From JAWWOL01 sp033851545 (GTDB lineage Bacteria; Actinomycetota; Actinomycetes; JAWWOL01), in assembly GCA_033851545.1 (NCBI GenBank), contig JAWWOO010000004.1, forward strand, positions 112,193-176,192: a stretch of DNA of 64,000 bases, read 5' to 3'. Shown in pieces: positions 26,801 through 34,147 of the stretch. The notes beneath the pieces were generated by a model. It was not told where the DNA came from and did no database searches. It was given only the letters and a program-made list of their open reading frames with translations. Position 1 is the stretch's first letter, and each line of letters begins with the position of its first letter. Made by a program: the position numbers and the translations under genes.

Positions 26801-26913
26801 TAGGACCGGCGACCTACCTCAAGCATGAGGGGAGCCGGCCGATCGCGATCACCTACGAGCTGCGCCACCCGATACCGGTCGACGTGTTCAAGCAAGCATC
26901 ACTCACCGGCTAG
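23848..26913 (+). CDS. PLD-nuclease / SF2 helicase / DUF3427 protein
   Basis: 1021 residues from ATG 23848. The N-terminal third has a phospholipase-D-type nuclease domain: RLHAKAWLFRR (near residue 201) and YVGSSNLSRAALLDG. The SF2 helicase core follows with Walker A ATGTGKTVIAALDY (about 332), DEFHHAEA (about 421), LTATPERTDG, FAVDLFNEGLDVPDVDTLLL and QQLGRGLRR (about 625). The C-terminal 350 residues match the DUF3427 layout seen behind such helicases. It probably translocates on and cuts foreign DNA; the combination is common in defence islands but its mechanism is not established. It is a single gene, upstream of further nuclease genes. Confidence 0.92.
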   Translation: MGDLPTGVYERVLTEQLVAQLVGLSEQSADIDAAEAAGDLADHLTAAIARTLHDLPIDHRVDKANAILALLGDADRIVAGPRQLLRVARLEEPGVWRLLETRPRVPMSRPALLTNSHSDPKLGEELRAELATADRVDLLCAFVKWYGLRVLEEQLRGLKERSVRLRVLTSTYMGATDRTALDRLVRDFGAEVRVNYETQSTRLHAKAWLFRRNTGTDTAYVGSSNLSRAALLDGLEWNVRLAGAHTPELIAKFGATFDSYWEDAAFLPYDPDTDGDRLDQALAVAGGLTDRTTATFAVSGLQVRPYPHQQQILDALDTERQIHDRHRNLVVAATGTGKTVIAALDYARMPNRPSLLFVAHRKEILLQSLRTYREGLLDGNFGELWGDGQRPVHWRHVFASIQSLSGLSLDQLKALEYDVVVVDEFHHAEAATYTRLLDNLDPVELLGLTATPERTDGIDVRDQFGGRAAFELRLWDALESDLLCPFHYFGVSDNTDLSQLDWRRGEYDTAGLTRVYTADDARVRIVLAQLRDKIVNPLAMKALGFCVSVAHAEYMAGQFNQHGIPALAVSASTSRDQRATALTALKTGDVNVLFAVDLFNEGLDVPDVDTLLLLRPTQSATVFLQQLGRGLRRTADKPVLTVLDFIGQQRREFRFDLKYRALTGATRRGLEQQVERGFAFLPSGCELVLDRVSREQILDNVRRQLKLNKNQLAQEVRNHGDLDLATWLEESGRELADVFRNNGSWTSLRRAAGLPAAEAGPDEEALLRRVSAFSQVDDQERALVYNRLLAEPFRYDELWEREQRYARMMFFSLWRSGGGFASYQEGFDALQQHPAVRDELRQVIALGLAKAQHVTRPLESGMQQVTLRTDAHYTAEEVLSALDYCSLERLPSSFREGVLWAETAQTDAFFVTLKKTERDYSPTTMYRDYAISPALFHWESQSRTSVDSATGRRYLTQRETGTHVLLLARETKSNEWSGTQSYTCLGPATYLKHEGSRPIAITYELRHPIPVDVFKQASLTG

Positions 26914-27082
26914 GTCCCGGTTGCAGCCCGTGTGACGCCTGGTGAGCAGGCCTTTCGCCGAACGGCCACCTGGCGGCCGCGCATGCGCTTCAATGTGGCC
27001 CAGGTGATGCGGCATTGCGGATCACCTGTGGCGAGCGGCAGCGTTCGGCCGCCTGCACCACGACGAACGACTCGGAGCTGAA

Positions 27083-27565
27083 ATGACCGACCCAACCAAT
27101 GCTGGACTACAGCCCTGGAGCGCACCGCCGCCCAGACCGCCCGTGGGATCGCCCCCGTACGGCGCTCCCAATCCCTCGCCGTACGGCTATGCGGTGGTGC
27201 CACCACAGCCAGCCGGGGCTCCGGTGATTCGCGATGGGCGGCAGTTCGCGTTCGATGGCGGTGCCGCGACCTACTTCGGTACCTGCCTATTGGCGGTGCT
27301 GATCACCGTTCTGACCCTCGGCATCTGCTACCCCTTTGCGTTGGTGCTGCGCCTGCGGTGGCGTGCCAAGCACAGCTTCATCGATGGACACCGCCTCGCC
27401 TTCATCGGCAGCGCGTGGGGTCTGTTTGGCCACTGGCTCAAATGGTTCTTCCTTATGATCATCACGTTGGGCATCTACAGCTTTTGGGTGGTGCCGCGGC
27501 TCCAACGGTGGATCTGGGAGAACACCGGCTTCGAGGCGCCCGTGCACGCCGTCCGGCACGGGTAG
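27083..27565 (+). CDS. DUF898-family membrane protein
   Basis: 160 residues from ATG 27083, with GGAG seven bases before it. A Pro-rich N-terminus (about 1-50) precedes FAFDGGAATYFGTCLLAVLI, a helix with TLGICYPFALVLRLRWRAKH, and a final helix pair FFLMIITLGIYSFWVVPRLQ. Motifs of this kind mark DUF898/YjgN-type proteins, whose function is unknown. It is an inner-membrane protein. It converges with the DUF3883-like gene, with stops 7 bases apart. Confidence 0.8.
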   Translation: MTDPTNAGLQPWSAPPPRPPVGSPPYGAPNPSPYGYAVVPPQPAGAPVIRDGRQFAFDGGAATYFGTCLLAVLITVLTLGICYPFALVLRLRWRAKHSFIDGHRLAFIGSAWGLFGHWLKWFFLMIITLGIYSFWVVPRLQRWIWENTGFEAPVHAVRHG

Positions 27566-27572
27566 CCAAGCG

Positions 27573-27998
27573 TCAACGCTGATCGGCGAAAAGCTCGTCA
27601 TAGGTCGCAACCGGAAACGGAACTGTAAAGTAGTGACGTGGGACGGCCCTGGAGACCAACTGAGCCAGGACGTCTCCGCCGAGTTCGACGTGCCGGAACA
27701 TGCTCGGATCTCCTTGTCGCACGTTCTCCACGAGGTATAGCCAAAAGTTCTTGTTCGCCTTTGCCTCCTCAACCTGCCGCACCTCAAGCCACAGGTCCGC
27801 TCCCCGAGCGGACAGACCGTACGCCTTCACCTCGATCACGCGGTCGCCACTGATCAGATCCGCAGCGGCGCCTTGCCCCCTCGTGTCGCTCGCCTCGCGA
27901 CCCTGGGCAGCCTCCCATTTCAGGACATACCTAACGGCGGCATCCTCGATCTGCTTGTTCGTCGTGAGCGAGGCTGGAGCTCCGCGGGACTCATCCAT
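27573..27998 (-). CDS. DUF3883-type PD-(D/E)xK domain protein
   Basis: 141 residues from ATG 27998, with GAGGGG seven bases upstream. The core TNKQIEDAAVRYVLKWEAAQ, GAAADLISGDRVIEVKAYG and WLEVRQVEEAKANKNFWLYL carries the Asp and Glu-Val-Lys of the PD-(D/E)xK nuclease fold as found in DUF3883 domains. Here the domain stands alone, whereas it is usually the tail of large helicases or ATPases. It could be a small nuclease or a DNA-binding accessory. The defence-island setting supports a nucleic-acid role; the specific job is unknown. Confidence 0.78.
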   Translation of the reverse strand: MDESRGAPASLTTNKQIEDAAVRYVLKWEAAQGREASDTRGQGAAADLISGDRVIEVKAYGLSARGADLWLEVRQVEEAKANKNFWLYLVENVRQGDPSMFRHVELGGDVLAQLVSRAVPRHYFTVPFPVATYDELFADQR

Positions 27999-28145
27999 CT
28001 GGGTACCCCTCTAGGAGTGCCGCTTCAGCACGATCGCCGCGTCCGTCAGAAGGCGCGACGTTGTCAGCCATGCCTTATCCTCTCGCGCAGCGACCACAAG
28101 ATCTATAGGTTGTTAGGGCCGGGTCCTAACCAGGCAGGGGGAGTC

Positions 28146-28923
28146 GTGAAGTACGACCGACCGATCTCAGAGCTGCTCGCCGACTGCGTACACGAGCTTC
28201 GGGAGCCGTACACACGGCGCCGCAGATCGTCGCCTGGTTCGCCCAGCGCTACCCCGATGTCATGGACACGGCTGTGCGAGCGCACATCCACGCGCTGACA
28301 GGCAACACGCCTAACCGTGAGCAGAACCATCCGCGTCTCGGCAAGCGACCACCGATCCTGCGACGGGTTGCTCGCGGCCAGTACGTCCGATGGACTGGGT
28401 CGGCGCTGCGAGCCCCCACCTTGCCCGAGCCTCCTCCTCCGCCGCCTTCACCTCCGAGGTCTGCAGCCAAAGCAGTGGCCGGCGTGGCGACCGAGGAGTG
28501 GTCCTGGGAGGGCAACGTTCAAGCACGGCTGCTCCGGCACCTGACAGCGGAGGGCTGGGACATCATGCGGGTCGCGGAACCGGCTCAAAGGAAAGCGGCA
28601 CGGATGTCATCGTCCGACGGGATGGCCGAACAATGCACCTCGAGGTCAAAGGCTGGCCCTCCGGCGCGTACCGGGACCCCGCCAAAGCCGGCCTGACGAA
28701 GCCAACGCAGCCGGCGGCGCAGGCGCGGGTGTGGTTCAACGACGGCGTGGTGCACGTCCTCCGCCTACGCGACTCGCACCCCGATGATGCCGTGGGATTG
28801 GTCCTCCCCGACTACGCGACCTATCGTCGCCTCGCTGAAGACATCGCCGGCAGCCTGCGGCGCTGCGAGGTCGACGTGCTCCTGGTGACTGAGGTGGGCC
28901 GGTGCACGATCGTCACGCCGTAA
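28146..28923 (+). pseudogene. Frameshifted nuclease-like gene (N-terminal helical domain plus PD-(D/E)xK domain)
   Basis: GTG 28146 has GGGGAG upstream and opens KYDRPISELLADCVHELREP in one frame. The homology continues in a second frame (QIVAWFAQRYPDVMDTAVRA, WEGNVQARLLRHLTAEGWDI) and then in a third (ESGTDVIVRRDGRTMHLEVK, ARVWFNDGVVHVLRLRDSHP). Each switch fits loss of one base, near 28210 and 28585. The final part holds Asp and Glu-Val-Lys of a restriction-endonuclease-like fold, and the first is a DUF7669-like domain. The intact form would be about 258 residues. It is either a recently inactivated nuclease or contains two sequencing errors. Confidence 0.8.
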
Positions 28924-29087
28924 CGAGACGGGCTCGAGCCGACGATCCGACGCGATCGCAGCCCGTCTGAGAGGAAGATACAACCAGGCCCCGTTGCGGC
29001 CCACGACTCACATGCGGAGTCGCCGCTCGAGCAGACGACATCGATTGGCACTGGCGCCGATAGATCACGGTGTGCGAGGTTATGGTG

Positions 29088-29786
29088 ATGACCGAAGTTG
29101 AGTCACATTGCGACGACAGGAACGCTTCGATCGGTTTACTCCGGGTCGCGGATCACGAAGTGGCCGACCCGCTTGACAGGCTCATGAGGTACGCAACCGA
29201 CAACGCGACGGCCGTCACGCGCTTCGACCTGGTCGGGCCAGGCGATCCTCTGTCGCTGACCATCGAGGAGGTTCGACGCACAAGGAAGGTCAACTCAAGG
29301 ATCACCATGGCGGAGACCGGTTGGTTCGTCGAACTCGGTCGCTCCGCGCCGTGGGCCGCCGTCCCCGCGGACGCAAGTCTTCCCGATGCAGACCCGGGGA
29401 CGGTCGGCGCCCTTTATGACGCAGCCCTGGCTCTCTACGAGCACTTCAGCCGCCACGAAAGCAAACCCAAGGGGGTGGCCGTCGCCAAGGTGTCCAAGGT
29501 TCTCCACGTCAAGCGGCCGGCGCTCATACCAATCCTGGACTCGCGCCTTGAACGCCGTTACCGAGTAGCCGCGGCGGCCGCGGGTCGGCGCTACACCGAT
29601 CAGCGCGCTAACCACAAGCGGCTCTACTGGGCCGCCATTCGAGACGATCTGGTCGACCCCGCCAACGCTGAGGTCCTCAGGCTGTGTCGACGGCGTCTAC
29701 TGCGCGACGACAACCCCTGTGTTCGGCACGTCGGCGAGCTCACCGACTTGAGACTTCTGGACATCATCACCTGGCAGAGTGCCTGA
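29088..29786 (+). CDS. DUF6308-like protein
   Basis: 232 residues from ATG 29088, chosen for GAGG at about eight bases; ATG 29082 is possible. Key stretches are NATAVTRFDLVGPGDPLSLT, KPKGVAVAKVSKVLHVKRPA and LIPILDSRLERRYRV. They resemble DUF6308 proteins of actinobacteria, in which KVSK.LH.KRP...P.LDS is conserved. No catalytic motif or membrane segment is obvious. It lies between two nucleic-acid-processing genes in the island. The function is unknown. Confidence 0.72.
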   Translation: MTEVESHCDDRNASIGLLRVADHEVADPLDRLMRYATDNATAVTRFDLVGPGDPLSLTIEEVRRTRKVNSRITMAETGWFVELGRSAPWAAVPADASLPDADPGTVGALYDAALALYEHFSRHESKPKGVAVAKVSKVLHVKRPALIPILDSRLERRYRVAAAAAGRRYTDQRANHKRLYWAAIRDDLVDPANAEVLRLCRRRLLRDDNPCVRHVGELTDLRLLDIITWQSA

Positions 29787-29936
29787 GCCCACGCAAACAA
29801 GGCGTCCAGGCACCGAGCCCGAGCCCGCAGGCAGAACCTCCAAGGAGGGATCGCCGACGAGAACGAGGGTCACTGCTGAGCGTACGCTCGAGGGCGGCGG
29901 TGCTCCCAGCTACCGCGCCTGCCGTTGAAGGACACC

Positions 29937-31607
29937 ATGCCCCGTCTACTTGACCCGGACACCGCGGCGGCCCGGATGCTCACGGCGGGCGCCCAGCCGT
30001 TGGAGGACTTCCCGGGCGTGGACACGCCCTGGAAATGCCGGTGTCTCGCGTGCGGGCGCGTCTGTCGCCCTCGGTTGTCCTCCGTGGTCAATCAAGGTCC
30101 CTGCGCTCCGTGCGGCCGCGCCAGGGCCGCCGAGAAGATGCGGAGAGACGTGGACGATGCCGAGCAGATCATGCGGGCGGCGGGTCTCCAACCCATCGGG
30201 CCCTATCCCGGCGCCAATGCCCCGTGGAGCAGCCACTGTGTGATCTGTGGTGCAGCGGTCGCTCCCCGATTCAATGGGGTCCGCCGCGGCAGCGGATGCC
30301 GCCGCTGCGCCGACAGGGCTCGTGGTGCCGCGCAGCTCGGGAGGTCGGTGTCCGACCGCGGCAAACCGGGCGACGCACAGTCGGGGCCGCTGGAGACGAT
30401 GCGTGCCGCCGGCATGGAACCGCTCGTGCCCTACGAGGGTCGCACGGTCCGCTGGCACTCCCGTTGCCTGACCTGCGGCACCCTCGGCTTGCCGACCCTG
30501 GGCGGCGTCCTGGGCGGGCAGGGCGGCTGCATACCCTGCGGGCAAGCCAAAGCGGCCGCAGCAGCCCGGTCGCGCCGGCTCGACGGCGCCGCGGCGGCCG
30601 AGGAAATGACCACCGCCGGCATCACCCCGTTGGTGGACTACCCCGGCTCCGATCGCCCCTGGAGCAGCCGCTGCGCCTTGTGTGAGCGTCAGATCAGACC
30701 CAGCCTGGTCTCGGTCCGTCGGGGAAGACGCTGCCGCTTCTGCGCAAGCCACGGTCTGGACTACACCCGCCCGGCCTTGGTCTACGTGATGACCCACACT
30801 GGGTGGTCGGCCGGCAAGGTCGGCATCGGGGCGCCGGAAGGCCCGAACTCTCGGGTAGCTCAGCATCAGCGCGCGGGGTGGCAGCTGTACGCTGCGCGGG
30901 AGTTCAGCGCCGGCTGGGCAGCCCGCGACGTTGAACAGGCGGTGCTCGACGAATTGCGTCGCGAGCAGCTCGCCCCATTTCTTACCGCGGCAGACATGCC
31001 GAACGGCTGGACGGAGACGTGGGACGCAGACCGGATCTCGGCTGCCCAAGTGTGGGCTCTGGTAAACGCACTGGCTGATTCCGAGGGAACCGTCGACGGC
31101 CAGCACCCGCTGCGCCGACGGTCAGCGGTGGGTTTGGTCGACCCGAGGGTCGCTGCCGCGGAGTTGCGAGCTGCCGGGCTGGAGCCGCTGGTGCCCTACC
31201 CCGGCTGGGCCAACACTGCGTGGCCGGCGCGCTGCCTGCGTTGCGGGAAGGAGTCCCGGCCGCGGCTGAACGGAGTGCGCCGGGGCGGCGGCTGCCGCGG
31301 GTGCCGTTCAGCAGCTGCCGGGGCCGCGAAGATCGCCGCGCACTCGGCTGAAGCGCGGGCTGTCATGCTGGCCGCCGGCTTCCAACCGCAGGCCGACTAC
31401 CCGGGTAGCCAACGGCGTTGGCTGTGCCGCTGCGACAGCTGTGGGCAACAGTCGACCCCTACCTATAGCAACGTCAAGCAAGGTAGCCGTTGCCGGCACT
31501 GCCACCCTCCATACGTCAACCGCCTACCGCCGCAGCTGACCCGGTCAACTCGTAGCAGAACAACATCCTCGTCAGGGCGAGGTGGTGCTACACCAGCGGC
31601 TCGCTGA
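29937..31607 (+). CDS. Six zinc-binding repeats around a GIY-YIG-like domain
   Basis: 556 residues from ATG 29937 (GAAGGA five bases upstream). A unit of about 44 residues occurs six times, at about 17-60, 82-125, 157-201, 226-268, 411-455 and 479-520. The consensus is A-G-x-x-P-L-x-x-Y-P-G, W, C-x-x-C, P-x-L, V-x-x-G, C-x-x-C. Each unit has four Cys (one has His beyond) fitting one zinc of treble-clef or ribbon type. Between units 4 and 5 (about 279-375) lies ALVYVMTHTGWSAGKVGIG, SRVAQHQRAGW and DVEQAVLDEL, the order Y, KxGI, R and E of a GIY-YIG nuclease of the T5orf172/Mug113 sort. This suggests a nuclease held on nucleic acid by a zinc array. It is not a standard family to me. Confidence 0.85.
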   Translation: MPRLLDPDTAAARMLTAGAQPLEDFPGVDTPWKCRCLACGRVCRPRLSSVVNQGPCAPCGRARAAEKMRRDVDDAEQIMRAAGLQPIGPYPGANAPWSSHCVICGAAVAPRFNGVRRGSGCRRCADRARGAAQLGRSVSDRGKPGDAQSGPLETMRAAGMEPLVPYEGRTVRWHSRCLTCGTLGLPTLGGVLGGQGGCIPCGQAKAAAAARSRRLDGAAAAEEMTTAGITPLVDYPGSDRPWSSRCALCERQIRPSLVSVRRGRRCRFCASHGLDYTRPALVYVMTHTGWSAGKVGIGAPEGPNSRVAQHQRAGWQLYAAREFSAGWAARDVEQAVLDELRREQLAPFLTAADMPNGWTETWDADRISAAQVWALVNALADSEGTVDGQHPLRRRSAVGLVDPRVAAAELRAAGLEPLVPYPGWANTAWPARCLRCGKESRPRLNGVRRGGGCRGCRSAAAGAAKIAAHSAEARAVMLAAGFQPQADYPGSQRRWLCRCDSCGQQSTPTYSNVKQGSRCRHCHPPYVNRLPPQLTRSTRSRTTSSSGRGGATPAAR

Positions 31608-31830
31608 TTGCGGCCGCGCTGCCCCTCCAGTCGGGCCGGCAGTAGAGGTGGCTCGCCCGGCTAGCGATCAGTGCGGTCACCGAACGTTGTTGCACGATCG
31701 ACGTGCTGTTGGTCACCGAGGCTGATCAATGCGCGAGGCTGACCCAGTGACGGCAGCGAGGCTACGCCGTCAAACCGACCTGGATATGGACCAGACCTGT
31801 ATGCCGCGACGGTTGTGGAGGATGACGGTG

Positions 31831-32218
31831 ATGCGCCCCGGCTCACAGTTCGGATCGTCTCAGGATAACTGGGACGAAGCCAGGAGGGAGGTCCGTGCGG
31901 CCATTCTGGAGCCGCATACGACAGACGTATGACTTGGTACGGGGAGGTGGCCACGCAGGTGGGCTCCATTTCGCTCGATCCGCACTCACCGCCAATGAAC
32001 CACCTGCGGGTGCGGTGCCGTGTTTGAGGACGCATCCGGCGCAGGCGAGCCCGGCGATCACCGCCCTCGTCACCCACAAGCATGGCGACAAGGAGCCAGG
32101 GCCCGGCTGGTACCTGATGGAGCAATCCCTGGGCTACGGGGTGGCTGTGCCCTACGCGTTCTGGGCGACGCAAGTGCAGGATGTCTTCAAGCGCTACGGC
32201 AAGCCGAGCAACGCCTGA
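31831..32218 (+). pseudogene. Frameshifted small conserved actinobacterial gene
   Basis: ATG 31831 begins MRPGSQFGSSQDNWDEARRE and reaches VRAAILE. After a one-base loss near 31908 the homology continues in another frame as AAYDRRMTWYGEVATQVGSI and SLDPHSPPMNHL. A further shift near 32010-32030 leads to PAITALVTHKHGDKEPGPGW and AFWATQVQDVFKRYGKP. The restored order matches a small conserved protein of about 125 residues (pattern ITY..LA.Q, ...DPHS..., ML.E...ED, VVHK.GD..PGPGF) whose function is unknown. It is not translatable as one protein. Confidence 0.7.
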
Positions 32219-32232
32219 CGCGTTGATCGCTG

Positions 32233-33898
32233 TTAGCCCGGTCGTCTTCGCTCGTCAGCCAACTTCAGACGGCTGCGCACCCCTCCTCCGCCAACCTTCT
32301 CGAGGAGAGCCCGCGACCCGACGATCACCAGCAGCGTGCGCGCCCGCGACAGACCCACGTACAGCATCTCCTTCGCGCGTTCGGGGTCCTTGAGCCCGTT
32401 CACGGCCAGGACCACGACCGGTCGCTCGAGACCCTTGAAGCCGAGCACGTGCCCGTAGAACACGTCCTCCTCGGCGAAGAACGAGTCCCAGTACGCGGCC
32501 CAGCCGCCGACCTCGACGGCGTTGCGCTGCTCCGGGTGACGGTGCTGGGTACTGAGCAGCGCGATCTGGCCGGGCGCGAAGCCTTCGTCGAGGAGCGACT
32601 CCACCACGTCATCAACCACCGATAGGACCTCCTCAGTGGGGACGTCGTACAGCCGGACGGCCGGCGTTGCCATGCCGCGAGGCTTCGCCGGCTCACCGGT
32701 CAGGCTGCTGAACAGCTGCGCGATCGGCTTGGTGTTCCGGATGTTCTCATCGAGGACGAGCGGCGGGATGTCGATCGGCGCCTCGCCGCGGCGGGAGAAC
32801 ACCCGCTGCGCCTCGTCCATGAACACGTACAGGCCACCCTTGACCGGGTCCCGCAGGCAGGCCATCAGCGCCGGCCACCACAGCTCCCCGAAGTCCTGCG
32901 CCTCGTCCACCACGACCGAGTCGAAGCGCTCGCTGTCCGGCTGCTCCAGCGCGAGCTCGCCCAGACGCAGCGGCAGTCGTCGCTCCCAGTAGTCGCTGTC
33001 GTCATCGGCACCCTCCTCGGCGCCCCAGTCGACCGGCAACCGGTGGAACAGCCCGACGTACGCTGGCCTCTCCCGACGTGGCCAGGTCTGGGTCTGCCGC
33101 TCGAACCAACCGGGCCAGGCCGCGGCTGTAGCAGATCAGCGCCACCCGCTCCCCGGCGCGACCAAGCCGGCGCGCCTGCTCCAGCGCCAGCCAGGTCTTG
33201 CCGGTACCAGCCCCGCCGATCACCCGCAGCCGACGGTGATAGCGCAGCTTGTCCAGCGTCGAGCGCTGGTCTCGGGTCATACTGTCAATCCGCTGTTCGT
33301 TCTCCTCCGCTGCGGACAGCAACGAGGTCTGGCCGGCCAGCTGCCCACCTACCAAGTTGACCAGCACGTCCAGGCCCAGCTCCGTCAGCGCCGGCCGACG
33401 CGAGCCCTGCTCCCGTACGGCCGCAGCCACCAGCGCTGCCGACCTGAACAGGTCATGCGAGTCGATCACCGCCGAACGAGGGCAGTCGACGGCGTGCCAG
33501 CCCTTTGGGACAGTCGTGTACGGGAAGGCGACCAGGTGTGCCGAAGCCGAAACGGTGACACCCGAGCTGTGCCGCGCCAGGTAGCGCTCGAGCATCTTCT
33601 TGCCGTCCTGCGCCTGGACGACCGGGCTGCCGATCTTGCGCTTCTGCCCCTTGCTCTCCTGGTACCAGCCCTGCCCGTCCCGCGTGACGTGACCACCCTT
33701 GACCTCGACCACCGCGATGCCCACGCCCGGCCAGGCGACCAGCAGGTCGAGCTCGCGTTCCCGGTCGCCCTCGAGCAGACCCACGGAGTGGAACAGCGCG
33801 GCATCCTCCGGCAGCTGGTCGCGCAGCGCCTCCCAGACCGCACGCTCGGCGTGGCGGTCCTCAGCAAACACTGGCTGCTCGGGGTAGCACTGCGGCAT
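32233..33898 (-). pseudogene. NERD-domain UvrD-like helicase, split by one frameshift
   Basis: Reading leftward from ATG 33898 (GGGGG ribosome site), the first part has a NERD nuclease-related domain (ERELDLLVAWPGVGIAVVEV, KGGHVTRDGQGWYQ) and helicase Walker A (VIGGAGTGKTWLALEQAR). The second part, from about 33105, has VVVDEAQDFGELWW, FMDEAQRVFS, GHVLGFKGLERPVVVL and EMLYVGLSRARTLLVIVG. Between them one extra base in the run CGGTTGGTTCGAG (near 33107) breaks the frame. Removing it gives the expected ARWFERQTQTW continuation. The restored protein would be about 555 residues, a full-length NERD helicase. It is a fresh mutation or a sequencing error. Confidence 0.85.
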
Positions 33899-34147
33899 GC
33901 TGCTGTTGTACCCCCAGACGCAGCTTGAGGACCCCAAGGACGCGGAAGGATGACGTCACGCTGTTCCGACAATCGCGCTGTGGTCAGACCGGCAGATGTG
34001 CTGACGTAGTTTTGAGCGACTTGCGCTCCCGGTCAGCCATGCGGCGTGCTGCCCCACGGGTCCCCCCGAGAGTCACCGATCCACCAACGCCCGCTGGAAC
34101 CTGCCTCACCCCGACGCGATTAGCGACTACTTCCGACAGGATATGGG

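Noticed and set aside
31895..32218. 107-codon ORF as an intact gene
   Set aside because: Only its last half matches the conserved family; the rest of the family sequence lies in two other frames.
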